DNA from: Colias croceus
Taxonomy: Eukaryota > Arthropoda > Insecta > Lepidoptera > Pieridae
Assembly (NCBI RefSeq): GCF_905220415.1
Contig: NC_059540.1
Span: forward strand, 1,495,501 to 1,559,500
DNA: 64,000 bases
Reading direction: 5' to 3'
The position numbers and the translations under genes were made by a program. Shown piece by piece: positions 14,250 through 26,674 of the stretch; the stretch's first letter is position 1, and every line of letters starts with the position of its first letter. The notes beneath the pieces are model-generated. The model saw only the letters and a list, made by a program, of their open reading frames with translations, was not told the origin of the DNA and ran no database searches.

Positions 14250-15549
14250 ATATCCTACTAATATTTTAAATGCGAAAGTTTGTTAGGATGTGTGTGTGTG
14301 TGTGTATGTGTGTGTTTGCTACTCTTTCACGCAAATACTACTGAACCGATTACAATGAAAGGAGAATGCCCATGAAAGTATGGACCACAGTATAGTGTTG
14401 CGTCAATGCCAGAGTGGTTTTGGAGGGTTCTTCGATATTCAAAAGATTTTTACCAATACATTTTTTTGTGATAAAAACAAGGGTTTTCAAGATATTGAGA
14501 AAAATGTGAATTAACCTCAAAACTTAAATAAACCCGATTTAGTTAGGTTTATGTGTGATTTAGGTAGTATTTTATCGTCTGAAGGCTATTTTTCGTTTAA
14601 CATAATATTTAATCTATGCGTAGAGCTTATGCTTTCAGACAAAGTCTATCTGTTCATCGGCTAGTGTAGGTAGGCACCAGAAATCTTCCGGGACGGATTT
14701 CAAGAAAACCTAAATATATATTTAAAAAATGCCAATAGAGTTTTTATTCGGTTTACATATTGTTGTTGTTGTTTGAATCATTTTTTCACTACATATTCGA
14801 AGAAAGAAACAAATAAGAAATAACTGGTTACCTTCCAAGCTATCTTACAAGCTATGTCATAATAATATTTTTTTATATATATTTATATTATTTTACTTCA
14901 CTATATATGTTAAAACAACCTATAGTTTATAAACAATACCTTACAGAGTGATTTTATGTTAATTCATTTTTATGTAATTCAATGAAAACAATATTAGCTA
15001 TTTACCATAGTAAATGTCATAATAGTTACCGCTTGGTTACCGTGGTAACCAGTAATGGATACTAAATCTATGGTAACGGATCTAAACAATTACATGTCTT
15101 ATTAGATTTTACAAAACATTCCCTGGTCAAAATATATTTTCCGATAGTAAGAAGGCCTCTAAATTGCCGAGATTTTTTTAAATAGTATTTTTATCTTGAT
15201 GCATGAGAAAAAACCTGTACCAAAAATGTAAACGGTAATGGACACTAAATCTATAATAACGGATCTAAACAATTAACTGTCTTATTAGATTTTACAAAAC
15301 ATTCCCTGTTCAAAATATATTTTTCGATGGTAAGAAGGCCTCTAAATTGCCGAGATTTTTTTTCATATATTGTTGTCTTGATGCATGAGAAAAACCAGTA
15401 CCAAAAATGGGCATTCTCCTTTAGCACACATATAGAGGGTAACTTGGATTGACACATAAGATAGGTTTTATCCCGGAAATCCCACGGGAACGCGAACTAT
15501 GCGGGTTTTTCTTTAAAAACGCAGGCGAAGCCGGAGCGGAAAGCTAGTA
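14250..15549 (+). repeat. CTAGT-tailed repeat (family G) split by a 1.06-kb insertion
   Basis: The left part (14250-14360) has the head, a (TG)n run at about 14289-14312, and ACTACTGAACCGATTACAAT. The right part (15421-15549) resumes with TAGCACACATATA and ends in a CGAAGCCGGAGCGGAAAGCTAGT-type tail. The uninterrupted version is at 46545-46746, which shows where the insertion lies. Confidence 0.75.
14361..15420. mobile_element. Non-autonomous inverted-repeat element, about 1.06 kb, with an internal 183-bp tandem repeat
   Basis: The ends are GGAGAATGCCCAT and its exact inverse ATGGGCATTCTCC, inserted in family G repeat sequence. Near the right end a unit of about 183 bp (from 15052 and again from 15235, starting GTAATGGA and including GAAGGCCTCTAAATTGCCGA) occurs twice with modest divergence. 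No transposase reading frame is visible. Confidence 0.65.
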
Positions 15550-15605
15550 CATACTTTAAAGTTGGGAAATTGTAACAAACTTGTCAGTCCATCTTTTTTT
15601 CTTTT

Positions 15606-15800
15606 TTGAAGTTATACTTCTTATGGCGTGATGGAGAAAAATGATGAGAGTGAATTTTAACGATGCGCGCGCACACCGACACCTAAATTTAACAGCATGA
15701 AGTTAGTTCTAGGTAGTATGAAAATTGATAACAATGTTCAAGTTGTATATTCTGGTATTTTTTCCATACGCCAAAGAAGTATAACTTCTAACGCGTGTAC
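15606..15800. mobile_element. MITE (family J) ending in AAGTTATACTTCTT repeats
   Basis: Left end GAAGTTATACTTCTTATGGCG, right end CGCCAAAGAAGTATAACTTC. The same element lies in inverted orientation at 53333-53520, with the same GCGCGCGCACACCGACACC-type core. It is non-coding. Confidence 0.7.
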
Positions 15801-16292
15801 ATAAGTACACACACAGTTTCTTCAAATGCGTACACAGAAGCTATATATAATGTTTTATAATATGTATACTGTACTAAATTACATCCAAATCTTTCAAAGC
15901 GAAGCGAAGACATAACAAACAGAAGTTTCGCATTTAAAATATTATACTAGGAAGTAAAGTGACCGACTTTATATCTTCTTCGGACTTAATTATATTAATA
16001 ACTATATCTTACATAATTTTATAGAAAGGTTACAATTACATACATACATAATTTTAACATTAATAATGTTATACATATTATTTTACTAATTGCTTGCCCC
16101 TTCTTCGCGGGAGGCTAACATTAATAGAGACGTGATAAAAAATAATACTCGGTAGAGACAGCATTGTACTGTTAATTAATTATCAAAATCGATAAACTAC
16201 AGGCTTTTGAGCAAATTCGTTTGTTTGTTTCGTACAAACAAAAAACAATCTTTGCTGTTTACAAGAATATAACAATTTAAATATATTAAAAA

Positions 16293-16466
16293 CTAGCAAA
16301 CCGGGTGAACACCTTTTCGCCACCAGAGACACCTTTTCTTTGCTATAAACGGTAAACCTCACGGAGCCCGAGACCTTTCCAACGAATGCAAAACCGTAGA
16401 AATCGGTTGGTGCGTTCTGGAGTTATAGCGTCAGGAAGGAAAACCCGTAACCCTTTTTATATAATA
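16293..16466 (-). repeat. Interspersed repeat, family H
   Basis: The block from CTAGCAAACCGGGTGAACA to GGAAAACCCG and a TATATAATAG end occurs inverted at 40337-40502. They share GAGACACCTTTTCTTTGC and CTCACGGAGCCCGAGACCTT (plus-strand reading). It has the CTAG end of the other families here. Confidence 0.65.
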
Positions 16467-18244
16467 GATTAAATTTCAAAAATAAAAAAAATATAAAAAT
16501 TAAATTTCAAAATATTGTTACAATTACGTTTATAATATCACCACCTATCACAGTATCTAAATGTACCTATACCTCAATTATTAGAACAAAGATGCACTTG
16601 AAATATCTTCAACGTTATATTTCTGTCTTGTATTTTTTTTTATTCATTGCACAGCGGCCGGGGCAGAGCAACGCGTAAATAGATCAATGGACGAAATCGA
16701 TTCCGTACATTTAGGATTTACTATTAAATATGTTTGAATTGCTGGAATTGTAAAACTCGAATTAGGTTGTGATTTAATTTATTAGATCAATAGATGGTTT
16801 GTCAACTCGGTTCTATTTCAATTTCTTTCTATCTATCCATTTTAGAAGGATAATAATAATTTATCTGACTAGGTACATATTATATTAGGGGATGATGGAA
16901 ACTTCAGCAAAAGATTTAATAAAAAAAGTTTGGATAAAAAGCATAAAATAATTAATAATTTCGTAAAAAATCAACTACTGGATTGCTAACAACACGACAT
17001 GTAGTGAATCAACAGGGTCCAAACCGACCTGTCGAGTCACAAGAATGCTAACTACACTTATCCAATTAAACTAATTTAACCTCGCAATATAGCAGTTCAA
17101 CCAGCTTCACTTTTACCACCTGATGGGCTTTATCAAAACCTGAGTCAACTGATACAGAAGTGGGTCATCTTCTCGATAAAAAAAATTATGTTACCTCCGT
17201 CGTCCATGTATCGCGAAGATACATGTAGGTACATATTATTATTTTCCTATCCTAAACACTTTCGTCGATGTTAAATCGTCGGTAAGAATCTTTAGAGTGC
17301 ACAGGTCGTAGGAATTTCGACCTCCAAGCTCTGAATATTTCTACATTTTTTTGGGATTTTATAATGTCAGAGGAGAAGAGTCCGGCAACCATTGTATTCA
17401 GTAGCATTTACACATGCGTAAATTATATTTTTTCTTACGTAGCCGATGTGTCTTCACGGAAGATTATTTATAGCCGTTCCTATTCCATAAATGAAAAGGT
17501 GCACGTATATCAGGGCAGTAGAACGTATGAATGAAATGTTTACAGTAAATGCTCGCTATCAAATGTTTGAAAATCTGTGAATACTGCAAACCATCATTCG
17601 TGATATCCCATTCTGTTTACCATGACCTATTTGAGAGTGCCAACAGATCCATGACTAACGGAAAAAATTACTTCTAAGTAGTTTTGTGGAATTATGTTAA
17701 AAGTTTCTAGCTTTGATTTATAAATTGGATTATCCGCAACAATAGTTTTAAGAAATGGTCTTCAGTAATGCTAATTTATCATTATTTTTCCCTCCACTCC
17801 AATTTCTTCAGATTGTTTAAAATTACTACGTCTGATATTCTTCTAAAAGCGTGAGTACCAATAACACACACTACAAGCATCACACGAGCTGATTAAAACC
17901 AAATTCATCCACCATGCATACTGCATTACGAATTATAATTCTCGAGAGCGGCCGTCAGCAGGTAACTAACATCACAATTAATTACCATACTCTTGAACCA
18001 CTCGAAGTATCATCAATTACATGCAGATAGATAATATTGATCTTGGTCATTGAGTGGTCGGATGAATGGGATTGAGTGCTTGTGCAATATTGAAGTCTGA
18101 ATGTCTATACAGGAATGATAAGATGGATAAAATATAAGTGGGTGACTTTGGTTCGTCTAGACCTTAGGCTCTAGATTCTAGAATTATTAAGTTGGTACCA
18201 TAGACCAAGATATCCAAAAGATATCTGAGAGATTTACGATGCTA

Positions 18245-18440
18245 AAAAAAATACGTGTGGCACTCGAGGACTGCCGCGGTAAAGCTATTGCCACAGACTA
18301 ATGGAGTGGGGGGTGTTAGGTTTTTTTCGTTACGGAATTTTTACTTTCGGTCGCCGCGCTCAAAGTCTGTGGTAAAAGCTGTGTAATAGCTTAAAAATAT
18401 TGGAATTTGAAAAAATTTTGCTAACATTTTGCGAGTTACG
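18245..18440. mobile_element. Interspersed element, family I
   Basis: The block containing CGTGTGGCACTCGAGGACTG and CCGCGGTAAAGCTATTG is found inverted at 27650-27846, which has CAATAGCTTTACCGCGGCAG and GAGTGCCACACG. Both copies hold an internal inverted GCTATTGC/GCAATAGC-type motif. No coding capacity is seen. Confidence 0.6.
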
Positions 18441-19303
18441 AGGGTCAGCTAGTATGTGTATATAATATTTTTGGCAAAAAAAAAACAGCATCATATTCAA
18501 ATGCAAATTACAAGAATCCTAGTCATTTCATTAATTACCGTATACACTTTAAAAATGTTTATTTAACGAAAAGCATACTTGAAGATCATAATAATTCTAA
18601 ATCTAAATAGTACACGGCCATCATAAGACAATCTTATCAGTTATCACTTATCAATGTAGATTTGCAATAGCAGTAGATAAGCTCAGTTTACGCAAAACTG
18701 TGATAATGAGTGAAATGCGAAATAATTCGTAACAAATAAGTATAATATTAGTTTTATGTGTTTATTTTAAATTATTTTGTTCAACAAAATGGTAAGGATT
18801 TATGGTTATCTAGTGAGGATATTGAGGACAAATAGCATTAGGTATACTAATGTACTGTAACTAAAGATAATTATATTCTGTTCCATTTAGAACTCATTAA
18901 AATTGATAAATATGTATTTTATGCGTTAGTCAATTCTATATTTAATTTAGATGATACACAAATTTTTATTTAACATAGTTTTCAATAACTATTGTACTTT
19001 ATAAAATATGAATTTTAAATTTTACATTTGTTTAACATATAAAATACAGACTGCCCGGGGAATAAAAGCATTGACTAAAAATTTTTATCTAACAAATCAT
19101 CCCTTCTGGCTAATTTTTGAAATAAACACCTCTTATTTGAACTGGCGCCTTTAACTATACAGTGCTACAGTTTAAACCACGTAAGAGTAACAGAAAGACC
19201 AACACACATTGGTATTTAGAAAATAAGTATGAACATACCTCTAGCTATCTAATAAAGTGCCACAAATTCGCATTTATATCATAAGAATAGACACTGTACA
19301 TAC

Positions 19304-19401
19304 CTCTCTGGCTATCTGGTCAAGCGCTTGCTCCTCCGCCGTGGCCTTCGTCTGCGTACGTTGGCGCCGCGACGGGTCCATCGTAGCTGTCGCTTCACCT
19401 T
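19304..19401 (-). CDS. Lrrfip2: LRRFIP (leucine-rich repeat flightless-interacting protein), first coding exon
   Basis: The exon starts after a minus-strand acceptor (TTACAG|AAGGTG, AG at 19403-19402). The ATG is at 19381, and it encodes 26 residues (MDPSRRQRTQTKATAEEQAL followed by DQIARE) before the donor GAG|GTATGT (GT at 19303-19302). The ending EEQALDQIARE matches the conserved N-terminal segment of LRRFIP1/2, where it is followed by AEARLAAKR and a long coiled coil. LRRFIP proteins bind Flightless-I and act in Toll/TLR and Wnt signalling (established for mammals). The next exon was not found in the window, so the gene should run off the left edge, more than 19 kb away. The upstream acceptor shows that a 5' UTR exon lies to the right. 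The family call rests on about 11 residues. Confidence 0.65.
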
Positions 19402-21903
19402 CTGTAAGTTTATTATAAGATGAGTAAGATACTGAGAAACTGTATAGCTTCACTGTCTGTAAGTTAAATATAAGATTGAGATACTGAGAAACCATATAAG
19501 TATTTATATTAATTGAATTATTAGTATTGTTGTAAAGGGGTAGTGTGTAGTTAGTTTCTAATGACTCTTTATATTGAACAGATATGCTTTCTGTAGTAAC
19601 TAATTATTATATATGGTGATTATAACAGGCCCTAAACTTTCAACAAACTATATCATCTATATATCATCTTTTCTCAATCTTTTTGTTTGCCTGTCTACCT
19701 GTTTTGATGTGAATTAATAAAACAATTGCCATAACTTGGAATGTAACTTGGTACAGACTACAGATGGAGCTTCCTTATGGTAACATTTTTAAATGGATCA
19801 ATTAGTTTTGTAATAAACCAAGAACCAAAATTCAAATCATTCCTCTTTATAATATTCGATAATATTATACTGTTAAGTAATATTCAACTCTACGCACAAT
19901 AACATACAGTTGAATATGACTAAACTACATCTAAATAAGAATGAGGACTAAATACCTCATCAGTACAAACAGTGATCTCCCAAAAAGGGCAGACACATAC
20001 GGACAGCATTTTTACAGCCTCACATGTAATGGTAAAAGTGATTTGTGCCTGCCACATACGTTTGTGGCAAGGCTATCTACATAACACTTAGCATGAGTAC
20101 AAAGTACATTAAAACATTTTCTATTTGATAAAACACAAAATATAAACTTAAATTAGTAAATTCACTAGACAACTAGGATGCATAATATTTTAAATGCAAG
20201 TCCGTGCTCTTATCAGTAAATTTAGATTACTACAAAAAATAAGATACAAAATATTGCATAAAAGAATATTTATCATTTCTACAGGACTAAAAACACATAT
20301 TATTTTGATATCACAGAATTATAATAGCAATTAATTCTGACCTATTTTTTTAACAACTATTTTAATATTCCATTCTTATTAGGGATTAAATGTACTATAT
20401 GAAGCTTAACGAAACTTTACATTTAAAAGTAAAGTATATAGATGGATCTTGACAATTTAAACAAAGTGAATTTTGTAAATAAAATGTAATATGGTATAAT
20501 GGTGTGTTGTGTTAAAGATGTATCATTTTATTGTATGAAAATTCAATTATTAGTAATAGGAGAACTGTTTTATAGACTTAATTTTAAAACTATGTCAAAT
20601 AATTCTCCACACATTACAATTATTGGAGATTTTATGTGTTGTTGTATATCTAGGCTGTAGCTTTTTGTATAAATTGGACATTTTCCATCGGACACTTTTT
20701 GTATAATTGGTTCTTACTTCTTCTACAGCCCATAACTTGAAACTGATAAGATATATGTACAGATTGTTGTTAGTTTACAACTAGCTAACTTACTATTCCC
20801 CAGAGCCATCAATTAGGAGCTTTTCCTGGCCAATTACTTCTGTACAAAGATAAAACTGACAATAAAATGCAAGTCTTTTCAATCACTTTGTATCCTTTGC
20901 TCACAAGGTGTCTTATTTACATATTTGTCTTCAACAAGTCACTATAACCTAGAGGATGCTGTATGCTTATCCCGCATGGATGTTTTTAGTAAACCGTATC
21001 AGAATTGTGTTAGCAGGAAAACGGGTGGGCACAAAGCCAACACATTTTTAATGGCAGTCACAAAATACAATGACATCATACTTACAGGACAGTTTACTGA
21101 TGTAAACACATCACTACAATGACCAATCGAGTATTTATATCACACAATTAAGTACACATACACCTTATAGTTATCCTTATTGTAAACAATTTCTAAACAT
21201 TTGGCTATACGCAAATTTTTTGACGAAATACGTATTCACCAAAATCACTGCCTGCACGAATCACTTAAATTGTGTTTTTTATGTTTATTATATAACGATA
21301 ACAAGCGGTTTTGGCACTTTGTTATAATATTGTTTATTCATAAAATATACTTGTAACTGGGAGCGTCTTTACAATTAAATTCCACAGTTAAAAATTGTAG
21401 CACGAAATTTGTGACAGGCATGCCATTTTTTCTTAATATCTGCCATTCCAAACCGTTGCGTTCAAGATTTGACTGACAGTTATAATTGGTTACGTTCATC
21501 TTTCCGGTGCTATGGCAGGAGGAGGTTGGCATAAGGCTATTTAAAAAAAAATGCAATTTTTTATAATTTTTTAGAAAATATTTACAGTTTTACATAAGAA
21601 ACGATAACTTTACTAGAAAATCATCAAAAGCTGTACAATCCACAATAAGTTGTTCTTTCATAGGTATTATTTATTTACTGAATCTGCTCAAAAATTTGGA
21701 AAGAGAAAATACGATGTAATGATTTCCTTTACTCTACAATTACCTATATTTCCACTGAACTTCTGTCTCCAATACAAGCAAATTTTGAAATAATAGCTAA
21801 TAGCTTTGCTATTACTCTGATATAAAAGCTACAAAACCAGCGAGTTTCATCAAATTCCGTCTGGCAGTTTTGACGTGATTGTAGACAAATATCCATACAT
21901 AAT

Positions 21904-22068
21904 ACTAGTGGTCCGCCCCGGCTTCGCCCGTGGTATCTACATGTTTAAACTATCCTATCTCTCAAGTTGGATCGAACTGCACATGGTGTGCGAATTTTAT
22001 TATAATCGGTTAAGTGGTTTAGGAGTCTATTGAGGACAAACATTGTGACACGAGATTTATATATATGT
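21904..22068 (-). repeat. CTAGT-tailed repeat, family B
   Basis: Inverted copy: GTCCGCCCCGGCTTCGCCCG at the left, and TTGTGACACGAGATTTATAT at the right. The body has CAAGTTGGATCGAACTGCAC. Other copies are at 42312-42477 (plus) and 54119-54313 (minus). Confidence 0.75.
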
Positions 22069-22276
22069 CTCATCTCAATTTCATCCATTGGAGTAATATG
22101 CGAGTAATCAAAGACTAAACAAGACGTTCCCATCAAGCATCATCAGCTCATTCTTATTCTTCTATTAAAATGACAAAAATGTATGAAAATTAATGTCAAT
22201 TAATTAAAATATGCTATCCGAAACATCACCAGATCAAACAGGTATCATAAATAAAAAACCATCAAACTATTAAAAA

Positions 22277-22282
22277 TTTATT
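22277..22282 (-). terminator. Poly(A) signal of Ost48
   Basis: AATAAA on the minus strand, about 28 nt after the Ost48 stop codon (TAA at 22312-22310). This implies a very short 3' UTR. Confidence 0.6.
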
Positions 22283-22309
22283 ACATGCGTACAATAAATA
22301 TTACACTAC

Positions 22310-25300
22310 TTATTCACTCTTAGATTTAGGTGAGTCGTCCTTATAGTACAGGAATACAAAAGAGAAGAGGAACACTCCAATCATCATGGAGAATGCGCTC
22401 ACATAGTAGGGGTAGGCACTGGGTATGAACCTCTCGTATTGCGTGTGTTGTAGCGGGCGGACAGACACCTGGAATGAAGAAATTATAAGTGTTGCAAGTT
22501 TTTTAATATGTATTTACTATTTTTTTAAATAGTATGATGACAATAGTATGATGTATAGTAAATTAAATTTCTAGTAGGCGCAGATTAGGCGCAAAACGCA
22601 ATATCATAAATATAATGAAGTCACATTTAATTCATTTATGTTTTGTGTTTCATCAAGAATTTTTTGTTAAAGTTAAGTTAAGTTTGTTAAAGTAAAAGAA
22701 AACAATTATAACTAGTACCTTTGTAATTTGCCGTTTTTTGTCACACAATTTTACTATTATCGGTGTGCCTTGTAATTGGCGTTTTTATATGTAATTAGTA
22801 TAATTTATCTTATCAACAGCTGTAAGGTACCTTTTATGAATAAAATAAAATAAAATAAATAAAAATAATTTAATAAATATAATTTTGACGACGCGGTTGG
22901 CGCAGTGGTAAAGTCTCTGCCTACTGAGCCGACAGTCCCGGGTTCGATCCCCGGTCAGGGCAAATATTTGTGTGATGAACTCAATTATTTGTTCTTGGGT
23001 CTGGGTGTTATTATCTATATATGTATTTATTAAATATTATGTTTATCGTCGCCTAGTACCCACAACACAAGCCTTAATTGAGCTTACTGTGGGACTAGGT
23101 CGATTTGTGTAATAATGTCCTATAATATTTATTTATTTATAATATTGCAGGTAGGTTAAGAGTGTAATTAAAAAAAATTTTCATTAGAATAATTGCATTA
23201 GCTTGCTATTTTATACTGTATCTATTGTAAAAAAAGAAGAAGAGAAACTTCTTTGGCAAGATTCAAAGATACGAAAATCCTCGCCTTTCTCCATGACGCG
23301 ACGATTTTGCCATGATGCCAAAATGCCAAATTTTACTCTCAACGCGGCCAAAGAAGATTCACTTAAAAAAACTGTATTCTAAAACAAAACTAGTTCTCAT
23401 TTACATACCTGAGTAGAATGATAAAGCCTTGTGTATCCGATCCTATCGTAATCAACCTTGAACTGGTATACTCCCCACACATCAGGAACCTTGAAGATAG
23501 CCTCGTACACTCCATTGGGCTTCTTCTTGAGCGTGGTGCGGATGAAGGGATCAATGCGAACGAACTCTAGTTGCACGTCGTTAGCTTCGAATGGCTGCCA
23601 TTTGCCGTTCTTGAGTTCTTCTATTTCGATTCTGTATACCTGTGGGACAGTTTATTGATATTAAATTAGGTTTGCTAGGTTTGATGAGATTTCTTAAGGA
23701 ATGGTTTACTGAAAAAGAGATACAAAAAAATAATAATTTAATAACAATTAAACATGTACTAGAGAAGGTAAAATACACTAACAATCTTTAAATTAAGAGT
23801 TTGTTTGTTTCTTTGAACACACTAATCTCACGAACTAGGTAATCGCCAGATTGCAAAAATTCTTTCACCATTGGATATGTACGCAAACAATAACATGCTA
23901 TAAGCTAGGCCACGAGCATAGTCAAGGCAGATTGCTAATCACTACATACCACAGTGTCCATAATGGTGTACGTGTTGGACGACTCGCTGTCCCCCTGGCG
24001 GTGATGCTGTACACGCCCCACGCGCAACTGCCCTCGTTCGCCAAAGGCCCATTGGCTCAAGTGAATAGCCAGCTCTTTGTTACCAGACGCGTCAGACTTT
24101 AGTTTGTCACCCTGGAAGTTATTAAATCAGCATGTTATATGATTTTTCGTAATAAAATTCACAGATGTAATATTTACTTTTATAAATATTTAGAATAAAG
24201 AGACTGCAGATAATCTAGAAATCATTGTAATTGTAAGTAAAATTTAAAATTTAACCACAAATTTAACGACATAAATTTAACCATACTACACAAAAAAATC
24301 TTATTGGTTTGAAAACTGAAAAAAAAATATAACACCTATGAAATTTCTTTATTGAATAACCGAACTGTTAACACACAGATTTGCAAAATATAAACCTACA
24401 AATAACAAAGAGAATTTCATTTGAATAAAGAAAAGATTACTTACATGGACCTTAGATACAGGGGCATTAAAAGCTTCATCGGAGAAGAAGAACAGTGAAC
24501 CACTGAATACAATGCGAGCATTATTTCTGGCTTGCAGAGCGGCTATGAGGACCGTCTTGCGGCCAACGGCGTGAGGGTATTCTTTAACCTTTAATTAAAA
24601 ATAAATTATTTGAATCTGAATTTAAGGCACTAAAGATTATATGACTTTATTTAATTTTACATTATTACAGAAATCGCTTATAAGAAATTCTGAATTGAAT
24701 AACGGATACATTATCAGTTACTACTGATAACCCACATATCTATTTATAACATGTTTAATTTTATTATATTTGTCACTGCATGGGAAAAGACACAATTTAT
24801 TCTTTCTTTTATTATTACATGGTATACAAACAACAACTGAATTTGAAATTTAACATACTTTCTTATAAGTAATTTTAGACATATATAACACTAGCAGTCC
24901 GCCCCTGGCTTCGCCCGTGGTACATATTTCGTAATAAAAGGTAGCCTATGTTCTTTCTCAGGGTCTAAAGATTGTCTGTGCCAAATTTCATCAAAATCGC
25001 CTGAGAGGTTTAAATGGAATAGCGTAACAGACAGACAATCAGAGTTACTTTTGCATTTATATTATGTAGGGATTATCATTTAGTATTTAGCTTTAAGAAT
25101 ACAAAAATATAATACCTGGCTCTTAGGATTATAGCTGTAAGCAGTGCTGTCTGCACTCAATATGGGCATAACTAAGCTGTTGTCTTTATCCAGAATCAAT
25201 CCTGTACCCTCAAATAGTAAGGGCTTGATATTCTGAGGTCCAACAATGGTTGGCGCATTAATTAAGTTCTTGGGCGACACTACAATTCTTGTATGGTCTC

Positions 25301-26161
25301 CATCATCTAGTGCGTCAAAGTTGAAGTGATCTATCACTGCTGCTGACTCTTCATCCATCTATAAAATTTATATTTTTATTTAAAGTTGTTGTTAATTGTT
25401 ATATAACCAAAAACATTATAAAAATAATAATTGGTTCCTGGGGTAAAGTAAAACGGATTATTTCAATGACAAAATTATTGATTGCCTTTTTGTTATATCT
25501 ATTACGAAAACTGAAATTGTCATAGAAATCTCCATCTTAGTAGGAAGGAGATCAGACCATCCAAATATATTTATTCAACATGCTTTAAGTTTTAACTCTT
25601 TACACTGTGCTGTTTAAAGAGTTATAAGTAAAAACAAGTTCCCGATTTATATTCACCAATGTTACTTACTTCAAAACCGCATTCTGAGGCAATTTCCCTG
25701 TATACATCGCTAGCGGCCGAGTTACCAGCAATAAGCACATTGCCTCCATCATCTATGAACTTTGTGATAGCATCAGTATCGATTTGACCACCAAACTCCA
25801 CCACACTGGGCGAAAACACGACCAAATTCTTGTACAAATATTCGCCATACTTCGAGAGAACAAGGTTAGCGTCGTCGGCCAACTTAAATGTGAGAGTGTA
25901 GCCTCGTTCTGTGAAATAACAATTTATTAATGAGCTAAATGTTAACTTTCAATGTTAAAACGTCGAGGTATATGAAAGCGGGGAACCATGGAAGATAATT
26001 GACAAAAACTGTACCGGCATCGGTGTATTACCTTGCAAAGATTTGAAAAATTGTGAATGAGTTTCTCTTACGTTAAGATTATCGACAAGCACTAATGTTT
26101 CTTGATAGGCAAACGCTATAGAGCAGCATGTTAAAATCCCTAATATAATAGAAAACTTCAT
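22310..26161 (-). CDS. Ost48: Oligosaccharyltransferase 48-kDa subunit (OST48/DDOST), complete
   Basis: Seven exons: 26161-26032, 25908-25670, 25358-25116, 24588-24445, 24111-23950, 23639-23409 and 22468-22310. All have GT-AG introns, every junction keeps frame, and the joined protein has 435 residues. OST48 is a non-catalytic subunit of the ER complex that transfers the lipid-linked glycan to Asn-X-Ser/Thr. Visible features are a signal peptide at residues 1-18 ([18 protein letters not shown]), the conserved start [20 protein letters not shown], the GGNVLIAG segment, and one C-terminal membrane span (about 407-424) followed by a short Lys-rich cytosolic tail. The length matches the family (about 440). 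Intron 6 holds an antisense SINE and intron 3 a CTAGT-type repeat. Git starts divergently 513 bp away. Confidence 0.96.
22886..23160 (+). mobile_element. tRNA-derived SINE
   Basis: A pol III A-box region (GGTTGGCGCAGTGGTAAAGT) and a perfect B box (GGGTTCGATCCCC) are followed by a body with GCCTAGTACCCACAACACA and CTTACTGTGGGACTAGGTCG, ending in an AT-rich TATTTATTTAT-type tail. It lies in Ost48 intron 6, antisense to the gene. The 5' and 3' arms do not pair as an acceptor stem, so this is not a functional tRNA. Confidence 0.85.
24893..25075 (-). repeat. CTAGT-type repeat, family E, diverged copy
   Basis: The left end is GTCCGCCCCTGGCTTCGCCC; the right has ACAGACAGACAATCAGAGTT and CATTTATATTAT. 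It matches the family with a short CTGT microsatellite at its head (better copies at 48860-49092 and 52568-52805). It sits in Ost48 intron 3. Confidence 0.65.
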
Positions 26162-26674
26162 TTTGTTGAAATTTTACGATAAAAATATATAAACTGGCCT
26201 CTGACGTATGACGTGTCTCGCAGGCCGACTCGATGTTGCCAGCCATATTCAAAATATTAAAGTTTTTTTTAATACAAAACAAACCTCTGATACAAGGTAT
26301 TTAGTCTTTAATAACAAAACATGGTTCTTTTAAAAAGTAAATAGTAAGAATATGTACATATAATATACATACCCCTATTTCCTAATTTATCTTGATATCA
26401 AAATTAAATATTTTATTTTTAATTAATAATAAAACACACATTTTATATCTGTACTTTATAATATACTCTTTGCTTTTTAGCTCTGCTTTTTAGTAATTAA
26501 TGTTATAATCTGTGGTACATGTTTTTGATTGACGTTTCGAGGGTTGAATTGTTTTATTTTTGTATTCAAGTTATTACTCAAGTTATTATGTTTATAATAC
26601 TAATTAATTATTATAATAGTGTGAATAAGTAGCTTGTTTTAGTGTATTTATAATAAGGAGTGTACAAAACAAAA
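26162..26674. promoter_or_regulatory. Shared bidirectional promoter region of Ost48 and Git
   Basis: 513 bp separate the two start codons of divergent genes, so both promoters must lie here. Near the Ost48 side, CTGACGTATGACGTGTC (26201-26217) has two TGACG half-sites, the second a TGACGTG core as in CREB/ATF6/XBP1 sites, 41-60 bp upstream of the Ost48 ATG. That would suit an ER-stress-induced OST subunit, but the link is inference. The remainder is AT-rich. Confidence 0.6.

Larger units (their letters stand above)
10977..19303. other. Gene-free stretch (probably LRRFIP intron) with many repeats
   Basis: No conserved exon was recognised. It holds the split repeat at 14250-15549, the MITE at 15606-15800, the CTAG-type repeat at 16293-16466 and the inverted-repeat element at 18245-18440. 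A GC-rich patch at 11640-11730 gives two unconvincing minus-strand reading frames and could instead be promoter sequence for the exon at 10752-10976. Confidence 0.5.
19402..22309. other. Gap between LRRFIP 5' exon and Ost48; no further gene recognised
   Basis: Part must hold the upstream 5' UTR exon or exons of the minus-strand LRRFIP transcript, which I cannot place. The reading frames at 20925-21122 (plus) and 21338-21556 (minus) lack family signatures. A family B repeat occupies 21904-22068. Confidence 0.45.

Noticed and set aside
20925..21122. 65-codon plus-strand ORF between LRRFIP and Ost48
   Set aside because: No ATG at the frame start, no splice sites or family motif; treated as chance.
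22886..22965. Possible functional tRNA gene (A and B boxes present)
   Set aside because: The 5' and 3' arms do not form an acceptor stem, and the sequence continues into a SINE body with an AT-rich tail.
26170..26195. TATA-like sequence (minus strand) as the Ost48 core promoter
   Set aside because: It would place the start site at or past the ATG at 26161; AT-rich sequence makes chance matches common.
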